A DNA stretch of 64,000 nucleotides from Erythrobacter mangrovi (GCF_013260645.1 NZ_CP053921.1:2467289-2531288); one strand, 5' to 3'. Shown: positions 42,833 to 56,049, numbered from the stretch's first letter. The notes: generated by a model not told the origin, from the sequence alone. Translations and numbers: made by a program.

Positions 42833-43558
42833 TCAGTCAGCCATGCGCTCGCTCAACAGTTCGACCTGGTTGTCACAGCCGTTCTGCATCAAGGCCATGG
42901 CCAGATCTTCCGGATTGTCCGGTGCACTGTCGAGCAGGACGAATTCGATGTCCTGCGCCGGTCCACCCGCCGGCGACGAAAGGCGATATTTCCGGTTCTC
43001 TGCCAGCGGCAGTTCCTCGGCACTCAACGCAGTGGTCGAATCGCCGTCTCCGAATTTGACGTGGACGTGGAAGTCGGAGACTTCCGATCCCAGCACCCAG
43101 GTCTTTGCCCCGGCGAAATCCGAACGCCAAAAACTGATGCTGTCGCTGTTCGCCAGGCAGACTTTGCCGGCTTGCGAAACGTCGACGTTCCACAGGCTCG
43201 GGTTGGCAGGTGCCGTTCCACTGGTCGCTCCACCGCGCACCGCACCGGTCCTGACCCGCGCCCCGGATTGCTGGCGCGTCAGCATGGCGAAGGTCGTGCG
43301 CTTGCTGACCCCGCGCGCGCCGATACGCTGTGTGCCCGGACCACGCAGTACCCGCGTACCGCCATTGGTCAGCACCGTCAGTGAATCGCCATCCTTGAGA
43401 ATCACCGATTCAGCATCGTCGAGCTTCTTGCCCACCGGGTATTGCGCAGCGGACGGGCCGCTCGATTTTACCACGACACCCGCCTGCGCAGCGGTCGCCA
43501 AGGCAACCGTCGTGCCGATCAGTGCCGAAGCGGTGAGCAGCGTCTTACCCCAGAACAT
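42833..43558 (-). CDS. FecR-like periplasmic protein
   Basis: A 241-residue exported protein (signal peptide to about 'AQAG', residue 22). The first 100 residues fit the FecR-like beta fold: 'PVGKKLDDAESVILKDGDSLTVLTNGGTRVLRGPG' (here quoted in parts 'ILKDGDSLTVL' and 'GGTRVLRGPG'). The rest is beta-rich with no known domain and two late Cys. It overlaps the cyclase gene by 14 bp. FecR-like proteins with CHASE2 cyclases recur in genomes, so it may be a periplasmic partner of the cyclase sensor. ATG 43558 has a GGGAGG SD. Confidence 0.72.
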   Translation of the reverse strand: MFWGKTLLTASALIGTTVALATAAQAGVVVKSSGPSAAQYPVGKKLDDAESVILKDGDSLTVLTNGGTRVLRGPGTQRIGARGVSKRTTFAMLTRQQSGARVRTGAVRGGATSGTAPANPSLWNVDVSQAGKVCLANSDSISFWRSDFAGAKTWVLGSEVSDFHVHVKFGDGDSTTALSAEELPLAENRKYRLSSPAGGPAQDIEFVLLDSAPDNPEDLAMALMQNGCDNQVELLSERMAD

Positions 43559-45611
43559 AGGTTCCTCCCTCGCCCGGATTCTGCATCCGGTGTAACAGAT
43601 TTTCCAGTGCCTTGTCAGCCGGGTAGCGGCCCACAAGTTCACCAACGATCTTGGCAGCCCTAGCATCGTCCACACCCAACAGATTGCAAGCTTGCGCCAA
43701 TATTGCGCGGTCTTCGGGTGGGAAATCCGGTGCAGGTTCCATCAGATTCACCGGTCTGGCGCGACCACGCAATTGTACGCGGCCCATGGGGCGCCACCAG
43801 TCCAGGCCCGAGCGTTCGGCGAACTCTAGGCTTGCCATGACCGAAGAGTCGAGCGCCTTGTTCGCCGCTTCCAGTCGGGAAGCGGTATTCATGCTGTCGC
43901 CCAGGGCCGTGTATTGGATGCGATTGTCTCCGCCGAAATTGCCGACCACCGCTTCGCCCCAGTGCAGCCCCACGCGAGTCTTCCCGATCGGCGGCAGGTT
44001 CGGGTCCATCGCCGCAACTTCCCGGCGGTACTGTTCGCCCGCCTGCCACACCGCATATCCGCATTTCGCGGCGCGCGTGCCATCGTCGGGCCGCGCGATC
44101 GGCGCGCCCCAGAAAGCGACCACGGCATCGCCGACGAATTTGTCGATCACCCCACCATGGTCGAGCACGACGTCGCTGAGCAGGTCGAGATATCGATTCA
44201 GGAGCTTGGCGACCATTTCCGGCGGGATCGCGTGGCTCATCTTGGTGAAGCCTTCGAGATCGGAGAACAGGACGAAGAGCTCCTTCTTCTCGCCATGCAG
44301 TGCCAGCAGCTTGGGATGCTCGAGGATCTCCTCGGCCATTTCCTTGGGCAGGTACTTGCCCAGTGCACCTTGCGCGAAATTGCGCTGGACCGCACCGCTC
44401 GCCCGGGCGGCAGATGTCACAGCGGAAAAGGCGACGATCCAGCTCAGCAGCCAGCCAAGTGCCGGAACGCCGATGGTATCGGTGCCGGCCAGTTGCATCG
44501 CAACGGGGACACCGATGATGACGGCGAACTGCAGTAGTACCAGGACGTAAATCCTCCAACTGCCCCATTCGAGCAGCCCGGTCAGCACAGCCATGAAGAT
44601 GATCAGTACCGAGAGGATCCATAGGGTAAGAGGCGAAGGCGAAGGCATCTTCGCGCCGTCCAGCATCTGGGCGATCATCTCGGCGTGGACCGAGATCCCC
44701 GGCGGGTCCGAACCCGTTTCCCCTTCCTCGGTGGAACGACCGCCCATGGCATTGGACAGGGGGGTTGAGACGCGGTCGATGTCGACAATATCTCCACCGA
44801 TCAACACGTATCGCCCGGTGATGTATTCAGCCAGGGCCGGGGCCATTTCGGGGTCGGCAAAGAGCTGGATGGGAAGCGAAGTGAACACAGGGCGTGTATC
44901 ATCGGCCGGCCAGCGATAGCGGATCGCTCCCTCATATCCGGGCAATGTCTTGCCGCCTTCACCCGCTTCGGAGAGCATCGCCCTTCCCAGCAATGGCGGA
45001 ACGTCGGGTCTTATCTCGCTCCAGCGGCGCGTGCCCCCGGGTTCGCTGCGCAAGCGGACGCTGCCGACCCGCGCGTTTGACCCATCCAGTCGCGCGATGA
45101 AATCGTCGAGGAAAGTCGCCTGGTCGTAAGTGATGCTGCCGTAATTCGTTTCGTCATCGGTATAACCGACGATGACAGGTGCACGCATGGCGCGCAGGGC
45201 TGCAACCAGATCATCGTCTTCATCCTGGGGTTGATCGAACAGGATATCGATCCCCACCGCCTTGGGCGCCATTGCGTCAATATTGCGCAGGGCACTGGCC
45301 AGCAGGCCGCGATCGAGCGGCGAGCGCTTGCGCGTATCGATCAGCGTCTGGTCGTTGTAGACCACCAGCGTGATCCGATCATCCTGCTCGACCGCATGGC
45401 GGTTGGCATAGATGCTGTACCGAGTGTCGTAGAGTTCGCGTTCCGCCTGCGTGATGCCGGGAATGTCATCCTCGCCCACACCCCAGCTGTAGCGGCCGAG
45501 AACGAGCGAAAGGATCACGAGAAGCGCAGTCAGCACCAGGCGGCGCGTTCCCGCCTCGCGCACATTGCGCCAGCCCCTGATGAACAGGTTCTCGGCCTTC
45601 ACCTCGCTCAA
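43545..45611 (-). CDS. CHASE2-domain class III adenylate cyclase
   Basis: A 688-residue membrane cyclase, TTG start with GGAGG upstream. One helix (24-44), a periplasmic CHASE2 sensor (about 45-345), three further helices (about 350-415), then a class III catalytic domain. Metal Asp451 ('FSDLEGFT') and Asp495 ('DKFVGDAVVAFWG'), adenine-specifying Lys491 and Asp572 ('YTALGDSMNTASRLE'), Asn575 and Arg579 are all present, so it should make cAMP. With the cNMP-binding fusion and the CpdA-like enzyme it forms a full cAMP circuit. It is the first gene of the minus-strand block; the signal for CHASE2 is unknown. Confidence 0.93.
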   Translation of the reverse strand: MSEVKAENLFIRGWRNVREAGTRRLVLTALLVILSLVLGRYSWGVGEDDIPGITQAERELYDTRYSIYANRHAVEQDDRITLVVYNDQTLIDTRKRSPLDRGLLASALRNIDAMAPKAVGIDILFDQPQDEDDDLVAALRAMRAPVIVGYTDDETNYGSITYDQATFLDDFIARLDGSNARVGSVRLRSEPGGTRRWSEIRPDVPPLLGRAMLSEAGEGGKTLPGYEGAIRYRWPADDTRPVFTSLPIQLFADPEMAPALAEYITGRYVLIGGDIVDIDRVSTPLSNAMGGRSTEEGETGSDPPGISVHAEMIAQMLDGAKMPSPSPLTLWILSVLIIFMAVLTGLLEWGSWRIYVLVLLQFAVIIGVPVAMQLAGTDTIGVPALGWLLSWIVAFSAVTSAARASGAVQRNFAQGALGKYLPKEMAEEILEHPKLLALHGEKKELFVLFSDLEGFTKMSHAIPPEMVAKLLNRYLDLLSDVVLDHGGVIDKFVGDAVVAFWGAPIARPDDGTRAAKCGYAVWQAGEQYRREVAAMDPNLPPIGKTRVGLHWGEAVVGNFGGDNRIQYTALGDSMNTASRLEAANKALDSSVMASLEFAERSGLDWWRPMGRVQLRGRARPVNLMEPAPDFPPEDRAILAQACNLLGVDDARAAKIVGELVGRYPADKALENLLHRMQNPGEGGTYVLG

Positions 45612-45703
45612 TTCCGCCCTCCTCGGCGTGTCTCGAGCGACCCTTAGTTGTTATCGTTACAGGGGTTTTAGAGCGCCAGCCGCTCCCGGCAACCCCGTTT
45701 ACC

Positions 45704-47275
45704 TCATATGTCGTCAGGTTCGGTGAAGGCCAGTACCGGCTTCCTCGCCGCAAGCGTTTCGTCGAGCCGGCGACGCGGGGCGTAGTGGGGGGCGGTCTTG
45801 AGCGTTTCGTCGCCCGCCTTGGCGCGTTCGGCCACGCTACGCAGCGCGGTGATGAACTGGTCGAGCGCCGCCTTGCTCTCGGTCTCGGTCGGCTCCACCA
45901 GCATCGCGCCATGCACCACCAAGGGGAAGTACATGGTCATGGGATGATAGCCCTCGTCGATCATCGCCTTGGCAAGATCGAGCGTGGAGAGCCCCTCGGC
46001 GAAGCCCTTGTCGCTGAACAGTGCCTCGTGCATGCACGGCCCGCTGTGGCCGAAAGGTGCGTCGAGCACATCTTCAAGACTGCGCAGGATGTAGTTGGCG
46101 TTGAGCACCGCGTCTTCGGCAACCTGCTTGAGCCCGTCGGCCCCATGGCTGAGGATATAGGCCAGCGCGCGGGTGAACATGCCCATCTGTCCGTGGAAGG
46201 CGGTCATGCGACCGAAGGCCCGCGTGTGATCGAATTCGGCCGCGTTCTCCTCCTCGACGAGATGGACGACGCCGTCCGCAGTCCGCGCGGTGAAGGGAAG
46301 CGGGCCGAACGGCGCCAGCGCTTCCGACAGTACCACCGGACCCGAACCCGGACCACCACCGCCATGCGGAGTGGAGAAGGTCTTATGCAGATTGATGTGC
46401 ATCGCATCGACGCCAAGGTCGCCCGGGCGTACCTTGCCGACGATGGCATTGAAGTTCGCACCATCGCAATAGACGAAGCCGCCCGCAGCATGGACGGCAT
46501 CCGAGATCGCCTTCATGTCGCGCTCGAACAGCCCGCAGGTGTTGGGGTTGGTGATCATCACCCCCGCAACATCGGGGCCCAGTCGCGCCTTGAGCGCTTC
46601 GAGATCGACGCGCCCATCGGAGTTCGCGGGGATGTTCTCCACGCGATAGCCGGCGAAGGCCGCCGTCGCCGGGTTGGTGCCATGCGCGCTTTCGGGAACG
46701 AGGATGACCTCGCGCGCGTCGCCGCGCGCTTCGAGAGCGGCGCGGATACACAGTATGCCGCACAGCTCGCCATGCGCACCCGCCTTGGGGCTCATAGCCA
46801 CGCCATGCATGCCGGTCAGATCGATCAGCCAGAACGCCAGTTCGTTGATCACCTCCAGCGCCCCACGCACCGTATCGACCGGTTGCAGCGGGTGGACGTC
46901 GGCGAAACCGGGCATCCGCGCGACCTTCTCGTTGAGGCGCGGGTTGTGCTTCATCGTGCATGAGCCGAGCGGGAAGAGGCCGAGATCAATCGCGTAGTTC
47001 TGACGCGAAAGACGCGTGTAATGCCGCACCGTCTCAGGCTCGGAGAGGCCGGGCAAGCCGATTGCCGCAGTCCGCTCGAAACCGCCCAATCGGTTACCGC
47101 CGCCCTGTGGTTCAGGCAGGTCGACGCCGGTGGTCTCGCTATGGCCGATCTCGAAGAGCAGCGGCTCCTCCAGCATCAGCGCACGGTTGCCTGTGGCGGT
47201 GTCGGGACCGCTCATGGCGTTGTGGCCTTCGACGGGGGTGCCAGGCTTCCAGCCCGATGCGTTGGGCGCGCTCAT
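45704..47275 (-). CDS. gcvPB: Glycine dehydrogenase (decarboxylating) subunit 2
   Basis: A 523-residue PLP enzyme, the C-terminal half of split P-protein. The cofactor lysine lies in '[20 protein letters not shown]', and '[13 protein letters not shown]' and '[14 protein letters not shown]' are typical. With GcvPA it decarboxylates glycine and loads the aminomethyl group on lipoylated GcvH. It overlaps the end of gcvPA by 4 bp and ends the glycine-cleavage operon. Confidence 0.96.
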   Translation of the reverse strand: MSAPNASGWKPGTPVEGHNAMSGPDTATGNRALMLEEPLLFEIGHSETTGVDLPEPQGGGNRLGGFERTAAIGLPGLSEPETVRHYTRLSRQNYAIDLGLFPLGSCTMKHNPRLNEKVARMPGFADVHPLQPVDTVRGALEVINELAFWLIDLTGMHGVAMSPKAGAHGELCGILCIRAALEARGDAREVILVPESAHGTNPATAAFAGYRVENIPANSDGRVDLEALKARLGPDVAGVMITNPNTCGLFERDMKAISDAVHAAGGFVYCDGANFNAIVGKVRPGDLGVDAMHINLHKTFSTPHGGGGPGSGPVVLSEALAPFGPLPFTARTADGVVHLVEEENAAEFDHTRAFGRMTAFHGQMGMFTRALAYILSHGADGLKQVAEDAVLNANYILRSLEDVLDAPFGHSGPCMHEALFSDKGFAEGLSTLDLAKAMIDEGYHPMTMYFPLVVHGAMLVEPTETESKAALDQFITALRSVAERAKAGDETLKTAPHYAPRRRLDETLAARKPVLAFTEPDDI

Positions 47276-48633
47276 GCCAGCACCTCCTCAAGAGCGGAGG
47301 CAAGTGTTTCGATGTCCTCCTCGGTGGTGGTCTCGGTGACCGCGACGAGCAGCCCGTTGGCAAGCTCGGAATGGCCAGGGAACAGGCGGCCGAGCGAAAC
47401 GCCGGCAAGCACATTCTGCTCGGTCAGTTGGCGCACGATCGCACGGGCATCGCCATCGATCAGTACGGTGAATTCGTTGAAGAAGCTGTCGTTGAGCAGC
47501 TTTACTCCCGGCACCTTCGCCAGGCGGTCGGCGGCGGCGCAGGCAAGGCGATGGTTCTCCGCCGCCAGCTGCCGCAGTCCCTTCTCGCCCAGCAGCGTCA
47601 TGTGCACGCTGAACGCCAGCGCGCAGAGGCCCGAGTTTGTGCAGATGTTCGATGTCGCCTTCTCGCGCCGGATATGCTGTTCGCGGGTCGAAAGGGTCAG
47701 CACGAAACCGCGCTTGCCCTCGGCGTCCACGGTCTCGCCGCACAGGCGGCCGGGCATCTGGCGCACATGCTTGGGATCGCGCACCGCGAACAGGCCAAGG
47801 TACGGGCCGCCGAACTGCAGGCCCACGCCGATCGATTGGCCTTCGCCCACGACGATGTCCGCACCCAGTTCGCCCGGCGACTTGATTGCGCCCAGCGCCA
47901 CCGGTTCGGTGTTAACCGCGATCAGCAGCGCACCCTTGGCATGGGCCGCTTCGGCAATCTCGGCGAGGTCGGGGATACGGCCGAGGATGTCAGGATACTG
48001 CACCACCACGCAGCTGGTTTGATCGTCGATCCGCGCGATCAATCCGGCATTATCGGGCTGCGACTGCAGGGCAGGAGATGCACCGGCAATCTCGTCTTCG
48101 GTGAACTTGGCCATGGTCCGCACGACTTCGGCATAGTGCGGATGCAGCGCGCCCGAGAGGACGACGCGCTTGCGCTTGGTCACGCGCCCAGCCATCGCCA
48201 CCGCTTCCCAGCACGCGGTCGAACCGTCGTACATCGAGGCATTGGCTACCGCGCAGCCATAAAGCCGTGCGACCTGGCTCTGGAACTCGAACAGCATCTG
48301 CAGCGTGCCCTGCGCGATTTCGGGCTGGTAGGGCGTGTAGGCAGTCAGGAACTCGCCACGCTGGATGATGTGGTCGACCGTGGCCGGGACATGGTGGCGA
48401 TAGGCGCCCGCACCAAGGAAGAACGCCGCATCGGCCGCGGCAAGGTTCTTCTTCGACAGTTGCCGCATATGCTTTTCGACCGCCATCTCGCTGGCATGCA
48501 TCGGCAGACCAGGGATCGGGCCGGAGAGGCGAGCCTCTTCCGGCACGTCGGCAAACAGCGCATCGATATCGGGCGCGCCGATCCTGGCGAGCATCGCCAA
48601 ACGGTCGGTATCTGTCAGCGGCAAATAGCGCAT
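47272..48633 (-). CDS. gcvPA: Glycine dehydrogenase (decarboxylating) subunit 1
   Basis: A 453-residue N-terminal half of split P-protein, beginning '[19 protein letters not shown]'. It has '[21 protein letters not shown]' and '[16 protein letters not shown]', conserved in all GcvPA. ATG 48633 has AAGGA at proper spacing; an ATG two codons upstream (48639) and a frame to 48657 also exist. It works as a heterotetramer with GcvPB. The split form is common in alphaproteobacteria. Confidence 0.96.
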   Translation of the reverse strand: MRYLPLTDTDRLAMLARIGAPDIDALFADVPEEARLSGPIPGLPMHASEMAVEKHMRQLSKKNLAAADAAFFLGAGAYRHHVPATVDHIIQRGEFLTAYTPYQPEIAQGTLQMLFEFQSQVARLYGCAVANASMYDGSTACWEAVAMAGRVTKRKRVVLSGALHPHYAEVVRTMAKFTEDEIAGASPALQSQPDNAGLIARIDDQTSCVVVQYPDILGRIPDLAEIAEAAHAKGALLIAVNTEPVALGAIKSPGELGADIVVGEGQSIGVGLQFGGPYLGLFAVRDPKHVRQMPGRLCGETVDAEGKRGFVLTLSTREQHIRREKATSNICTNSGLCALAFSVHMTLLGEKGLRQLAAENHRLACAAADRLAKVPGVKLLNDSFFNEFTVLIDGDARAIVRQLTEQNVLAGVSLGRLFPGHSELANGLLVAVTETTTEEDIETLASALEEVLA

Positions 48634-48669
48634 CGTCATTCCTTCAAGCCCCGGCATCGGGGCGTAGTC

Positions 48670-49041
48670 TCAGAGGCTGTCGCAGAAGCTCTTGTAGGCA
48701 GCTTCATCCATCAGCCCGTCGAGCTGGCTCGCGTCGCCGATGGTCATCTTGAAGAACCAGCCATCGCCCTCGGGCGCGGTGTTGACCAGCGCGGGATCGT
48801 CTTCGAGTGCCGAATTGCCTTCGGTCACTTCGCCGTCGATCGGGGCATAGACGTCGCTCGCCGCCTTGACGCTTTCGACCACCGCCGCATCGCCGCCCTT
48901 GCTGAGCGCGGTGCCAGCCCCAGGAAGTTCGACGAAAACGATGTCGCCCAGCTGTCCCTGCGCATAGTCGGTGATGCCGACGGTGGCGGTGTCGCCATCG
49001 ACGTCGATCCATTCGTGTTCATCGGTGAAGTAACGGGCCAT
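48670..49041 (-). CDS. gcvH: Glycine cleavage system H protein
   Basis: A 123-residue lipoyl carrier protein. The lipoylated lysine is Lys59 in '[14 protein letters not shown]', with '[14 protein letters not shown]' and '[20 protein letters not shown]' upstream. The start at 49041 matches the family; the frame runs upstream to 49188 without conservation. It shuttles the aminomethyl group from P-protein to GcvT. Confidence 0.97.
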   Translation of the reverse strand: MARYFTDEHEWIDVDGDTATVGITDYAQGQLGDIVFVELPGAGTALSKGGDAAVVESVKAASDVYAPIDGEVTEGNSALEDDPALVNTAPEGDGWFFKMTIGDASQLDGLMDEAAYKSFCDSL

Positions 49042-49045
49042 CGGA

Positions 49046-50176
49046 TCATTTCCCCCTGTAATAGCGGTGCGGGACGAAGGGCGTCGGGACCACCGTGGCC
49101 GCCAGACGCTTGGAACGGACGAGGATTTCGAGCGCGGTACCGGAGCCTGCGTGCTCGCTGGCGACATAGGCCATGGCGATGGGCGCACCGAGCGTGGGCG
49201 AAAAGCCGCCGCTGGTCACCACGCCGACCTTGGCATCGCCGACAAGCACTTCAGCCCCCTCGCGTGCGGGCATCCGGCCTTCGACCTTCAGACCGACCCA
49301 CTTGCGCGCAGTGCCCTCCACGATCTCGCGGTTGATGCGCTCGGCGCCCGGATAGCCGCCTTCGGTCCGACGGCGCTTGTTGATGCCGAACACGAGCCCA
49401 GCTTCAATGGGCGAGGTTTCGGGCGACAGGTCGTGGCCATAGAGCGGCAGGCCCGCCTCGAGCCGCAGGCTGTCGCGCGCACCAAGACCGATCGGTTTTA
49501 CTTCGGGTTCTCCGCAAAGCAGGTCGGCGATTTCCGCCGCCGCCTCACCCGGGAGCGAGATCTCGAAGCCGTCCTCGCCGGTATAGCCGGCGCGGGCGAT
49601 GGTCACGTCATGCCCGGCGATGGTGTAGCGGCCGAACTTCATGAAGGTGAGATCGGCCAGCGGAAGGTCGCCCTGTGCGTGCCGCGCCAGCGCATCGACC
49701 GCCTTGGGCCCCTGCAGGGCCAGCAGCGCCTGTTCATCGAGGTGGTTGAGCGTGATTTCGTCGGGCAGATACTCGCGCAAGTGGCCGATATCGTCCCACT
49801 TGGTCGCGCCATTGACGACGAGGTAAAGGCTATCGGGCCAGCGAGAGACCATCAGGTCATCGAGCACCCCGCCTTCATCGTCGAGCAGCAGCGAGTAACG
49901 TTGCATGCCCAGCTTCAGCGTCGAAAGATCGATCGGCAGCACCGTTTCGACAGCGGCATCGAGATCGGGTCCGGACAGGAGCAATTGGCCCATGTGGCTG
50001 ACGTCGAACAGGCCCGCACTACTGCGCGTCCATTCGTGTTCGGCGACGATCCCCTCATACTGGATAGGCATCCAGTATCCGGCAAACTCGACCATCCGCG
50101 CGCCCTTGGCACGGTGCCAGGCATCAAGCGGCAGCGTGCCGGTTTCGGGTTCTTCGAATTCGGTTTCTTCGCTCAT
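49046..50176 (-). CDS. gcvT: Aminomethyltransferase (glycine cleavage T protein)
   Basis: A 376-residue T-protein that forms methylene-THF and ammonia. Motifs: '[21 protein letters not shown]', '[13 protein letters not shown]', '[17 protein letters not shown]', '[19 protein letters not shown]'. ATG 50176 is chosen; ATG 50194 is also possible. The first gene of the gcv operon; a tandem glycine riboswitch occupies its 5' leader. Confidence 0.95.
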   Translation of the reverse strand: MSEETEFEEPETGTLPLDAWHRAKGARMVEFAGYWMPIQYEGIVAEHEWTRSSAGLFDVSHMGQLLLSGPDLDAAVETVLPIDLSTLKLGMQRYSLLLDDEGGVLDDLMVSRWPDSLYLVVNGATKWDDIGHLREYLPDEITLNHLDEQALLALQGPKAVDALARHAQGDLPLADLTFMKFGRYTIAGHDVTIARAGYTGEDGFEISLPGEAAAEIADLLCGEPEVKPIGLGARDSLRLEAGLPLYGHDLSPETSPIEAGLVFGINKRRRTEGGYPGAERINREIVEGTARKWVGLKVEGRMPAREGAEVLVGDAKVGVVTSGGFSPTLGAPIAMAYVASEHAGSGTALEILVRSKRLAATVVPTPFVPHRYYRGK

Positions 50177-50225
50177 CAACAGTCCCGACAGCATGGCCGC
50201 CCCTTGCGGAGCGAAAGGAAATCCA

Positions 50226-50418
50226 TGCCCCCTCTGTCGGGAAACCTGAGAGACTGACCCGCGAAACGGGCTTACCCCTTCGGTGGCCACCCGTTGCCGG
50301 GGGCGCTTTCCAGAGTGCCGATGGCAGCGCACGGTCCATGGGCCTGAGAGTTTCCGGGGCGGTTGCTCCTTCGGCGTCGGAGGGTTGCCCCGCCGATCTC
50401 TCCCGTGCGCGCCCGCCG
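50226..50418 (-). promoter_or_regulatory. Tandem glycine riboswitch upstream of gcvT
   Basis: On the minus strand the leader has two successive glycine aptamers. The first (about 50335-50418) shows GGGAGAGAT, a GCCGAAGGAGCAA core and CTCTCAGG; the second (about 50226-50334) shows a CACCGAAGGGGTAA core, CTCTCAGG and a GACAGAGGGG end. These are the conserved elements of glycine riboswitches. Such leaders typically activate gcv expression when glycine is abundant. This element fills the longest gene-free stretch of the window (50177-50532). Confidence 0.95.
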
Positions 50419-50532
50419 CAGAATCGCTCCCGCAGCCGACAATTTCGCCCTGCGCGACTCTGCCGCTTTGGTCAATCGCGCAAGTGCCGGGCGGTGGCTA
50501 TTTCCCCGCCTGCTGCAGTTCCGGGCTATCCA

Positions 50533-51464
50533 TCAGCTCCAATTGAGCCACAGCAGGTAGAGCGCCGAAAGGACAATCCACGCGCCCCCTGCAGTCTTGA
50601 GACGCCGCCCGCCGAGCCACAGGGCAAATGGGCGGGCAAGGAAGGCACCAAGCATTGCGCCGGGTGCAGCGAGGAGCACGACCTCCCACTGAACCGTCCC
50701 TTCGCCAATATGCCAGAAGAGACCCGAGAGGCAGCTGACGGCCGAAATCACACAAGCCGTGCCCACGCAAAGCACCATCGGGTAGTGACGCAGGAACAGG
50801 TAGAAGGCGACCAGCTCGCCGATCCCGACCGAGAACAGCGCGGTGATCGCACCGCCCGGGACGGCCAGCAGCAAGAGCGCTAGCAAATCGGCACGCTCGA
50901 GCTTCTCGCGTTCGGGAACTGCGCGGTTGAAGGTCCAGGTCACGACAATCAACGCAAGGCCCAGCACGATCGAGAAGCTCTTGTACCCGAGCAGCACCGC
51001 ATGCGCATCGAAGGCGAGCAACCGCTGGGTTGCCAACATTGCCGGAAGCGACAGGGCAAGCACTGCAAGGCACACGATCCAATAGTCGCGAGGACGGGTT
51101 CTCGCCTCGAGCGGTTGTGGCGCGTGCTGGTGATAGAGGCGGTCCGTCCATCGCAGGCCCCCGAGGCTCATGCCGAAGGACTGGATACCCATCGATACCG
51201 CGACCACCTGCAACGGATCGAGCGTCATGGTGCCGAGTTCGCGCAAGGCGTTGAATACCGGCACGAAAACCACCCCGCCGCCAGTCCCACTGGCATTGGC
51301 GATGATCGCTCCGACCACTCCAACGCCGGGCAGGTACAACAATTTTTCGATCAGGCCCGGATCGTAGGGTACGAGGAACCAAAGGCAGGCATAGGCCGCC
51401 GCCAGGAGCGCACCGCCAAGGATGGCGCGGCGCGAGCTGTGGCCCAGCGTCGGCTGGACTTCGT

Positions 51465-51489
<25 letters not shown>
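50533..51489 (-). CDS. TauE/SafE family membrane exporter
   Basis: A 318-residue protein with about eight hydrophobic helices. It has the TauE/SafE signature '[18 protein letters not shown]' in the first half and '[16 protein letters not shown]' in the second, and ends '[10 protein letters not shown]'. The family moves sulfite, sulfonates or related anions. It overlaps the 3' end of metH by 25 bp and so is probably co-transcribed with the methionine genes, which may indicate a sulfur-compound substrate. Confidence 0.87.
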
Positions 51490-54079
<2,590 letters not shown>

Positions 54080-54080
<1 letters not shown>

Positions 54081-55126
54081 CAGGCAGCAATCGTGAAGGG
54101 TTCGAGGCCGGCGAGGTGCATGTCGGGGGCGATTTGCGGCACCCGCCGCGGGGCGAGACCATCGATCGACTTGGCCATCGCGGCGATATGCGCCGGGGTC
54201 GATCCGCAACAGCCGCCAAGCGCATTGATGCGCCCATTTTCGGCCCAGAGGCGGGTCAACGCGGCGGTGGTATCCGGAAGCTCGTCATACTCGCCCAGAT
54301 CGTTCGGCAGGCCAGCGTTGGGATAGGCCATCAGATAGGTGTCGGCGATGTTCGACAGCAGCTGGACATGCGGGCGCAGCTGCTCCGCGCCGAAACTGCA
54401 GTTGAGGCCGATGGTCAACGGCCTGGCATGGCGCACGGTGTACCAGAAGGCTTCAACCGTGTGACCCGAGAGGTTCCGGCCAGACAGGTCGGTGAGGGTC
54501 AGGGAAATCATCAACGGGATATCGCGATCCAGTTCGCCTTCGAGCTGCTTCACCGCCATGATCGCGGCCTTGCAATTGAGCGTGTCGAACACCGTTTCGA
54601 CCAGGATGAAATCCACCCCGCCCTCGACCAGTGCTGCGCATTGTTCGCGATAGACGTCGACGATGGTGTCGAAATCGACTTCGCGAAAGCCCGGGTCCTC
54701 GACGTCAGGCGAGAGCGACAGCGTCTTGTTGGTCGGCCCAACTGCGCCCACCACAAAGCGAGGTATCCCGTCGATCGCAGTGGCATGGTCGACTGCCTCG
54801 CGGATGATCCGTGCCGCGGCGACGTTGATGTCGTGCACCAGTCCTTCGGCCCCGTAATCGGCCTGGCTGATGCGATTGGCGTTGAAGGTATTGGTCGCAA
54901 GGATATGCGCCCCGGCTTCGATATAGCTGTCGCAGATTGCGCGGATCACCTGCGGCTGGGTCAGGTTGACCAGGTCGTTATTGCCCTTCTGGTCTTGCAC
55001 CAATCCGGTATCGCCAGCGTAGTCTTCGGCAGCCAGCTTCGCGCGCTGGATCTCGGTGCCGTAGGGCCCGTCCTTGATCAGGATGCGCTGCGCCGCGGCA
55101 GCTTGGAACTCTTCTCGCTTGGACAT
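54080..55126 (-). CDS. Homocysteine S-methyltransferase module of split MetH
   Basis: A 348-residue BHMT-fold protein equivalent to the N-terminal domain of MetH. The zinc-binding cysteines appear in '[11 protein letters not shown]' and '[12 protein letters not shown]'. It opens with '[12 protein letters not shown]' instead of the usual 'DGAMGTMIQ'. It binds homocysteine and acts together with the following 871-residue protein. Start ATG 55126 lies 2 bp after the metF stop. Confidence 0.94.
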
Positions 55127-55128
55127 GA

Positions 55129-56049
55129 TCAGGCCTTCGGGCGCAGGCCGAGCATATGGCAGATCGCATAGCTCAGCTCGGCGCGGTTGAGGGTGTAGAA
55201 ATGGAACTGGCGTACCCCGCCAGCATAAAGGCGGCGGCACAATTCGGCGGCAATGGTCGCGCTGACCAGCTGGCGGGCTTCGGGGCGATCGTCGAGGCCT
55301 TCGAACAGGCCCTCCATCCATCCCGGAATTGCGGTGCCACACAGGCCGCTCATCCGCTGCACGGCGGCGAAGCTGAGGACCGGCATGATGCCCGGGACTA
55401 TCTCGCCATTGATCCCCGCTGCAGTCGCCTTATCGCGGAAGGCGAAGAAGCTCTGCGGGTCGAAGAAGAACTGGGTGATCGCCCTCGTAGCCCCCGCATC
55501 GAACTTGGCCTTGAGGTTATCGATATCGGCCTGCGCGTTGGGTGAATCCGGATGAAGCTCCGGATAAGCGGCGCAGGAAATCTCGAAGTCCGCGACCTTC
55601 TTCAATCCCGCGATTAGGTCGACCGCGTTGGCATAACCGCCGGGGTGCGGCGCATACTTCGTGGCTCCGTCAGGCGGATCGCCGCGCAGCGCAACGATAT
55701 GGCGGATGCCCTCGGCCCAGTAATGACGGGCGACCTCGTCCACCTCCTCGCGCGTGGCGTTGACGCAGGTGAGATGCGCAGCCGCGGGAATACCCGCCTC
55801 GTTCTGGATGCGCACGACCTGCTGGTGCGTACGCTCGCGCGTCGATCCGCCCGCGCCATAGGTTACGCTGGCAAAGCGCGGACCAAGCGGCTTCAACGTC
55901 TCGACGCTTTGCCATAGGGTCTCGGCCATCTTCTCGCTCTTGGGCGGGAAGAATTCGAAGCTCACCTCGATATCGCCCGGAAGACCGGAGAAAAGCGGGG
56001 TTTCAAGCGCACGCTGGGCTTCGCGCATCTGATCGAGCGTAGGGCTCAT
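55129..56049 (-). CDS. metF: 5,10-methylenetetrahydrofolate reductase
   Basis: A 306-residue FAD-dependent MTHFR: 'VSFEFFPPKSEKMAETLW', 'FASVTYGAGGSTRERTHQ', 'HLTCVNATREEVDEVA', 'IRHIVALRGDPPDG' and 'TRAITQFFFDPQSFFAF'. It makes methyl-THF for MetH, consistent with operon order ArsR-methyltransferase, metF, metH. Its start overlaps the stop of the upstream gene (ATGA). Confidence 0.97.
   Translation of the reverse strand: MSPTLDQMREAQRALETPLFSGLPGDIEVSFEFFPPKSEKMAETLWQSVETLKPLGPRFASVTYGAGGSTRERTHQQVVRIQNEAGIPAAAHLTCVNATREEVDEVARHYWAEGIRHIVALRGDPPDGATKYAPHPGGYANAVDLIAGLKKVADFEISCAAYPELHPDSPNAQADIDNLKAKFDAGATRAITQFFFDPQSFFAFRDKATAAGINGEIVPGIMPVLSFAAVQRMSGLCGTAIPGWMEGLFEGLDDRPEARQLVSATIAAELCRRLYAGGVRQFHFYTLNRAELSYAICHMLGLRPKA

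Noticed and set aside
41097..43595. Plus-strand frame of about 832 codons opposite the multiheme cytochrome genes
   Set aside because: The minus-strand products have signal peptides, haem motifs and SD sites; the plus frame has none.
45612..45703. Imperfect hairpin (GGGGTT / AACCCC arms) between gcvPB and the cyclase gene as a terminator
   Set aside because: The loop is long, the inner pairing is weak and there is no T-run, so support is too thin.
46960..49335. Long plus-strand frame opposite gcvPA/gcvPB/gcvH
   Set aside because: Antisense shadow of a conserved glycine-cleavage operon; no recognisable domain and no plausible promoter or ribosome site.
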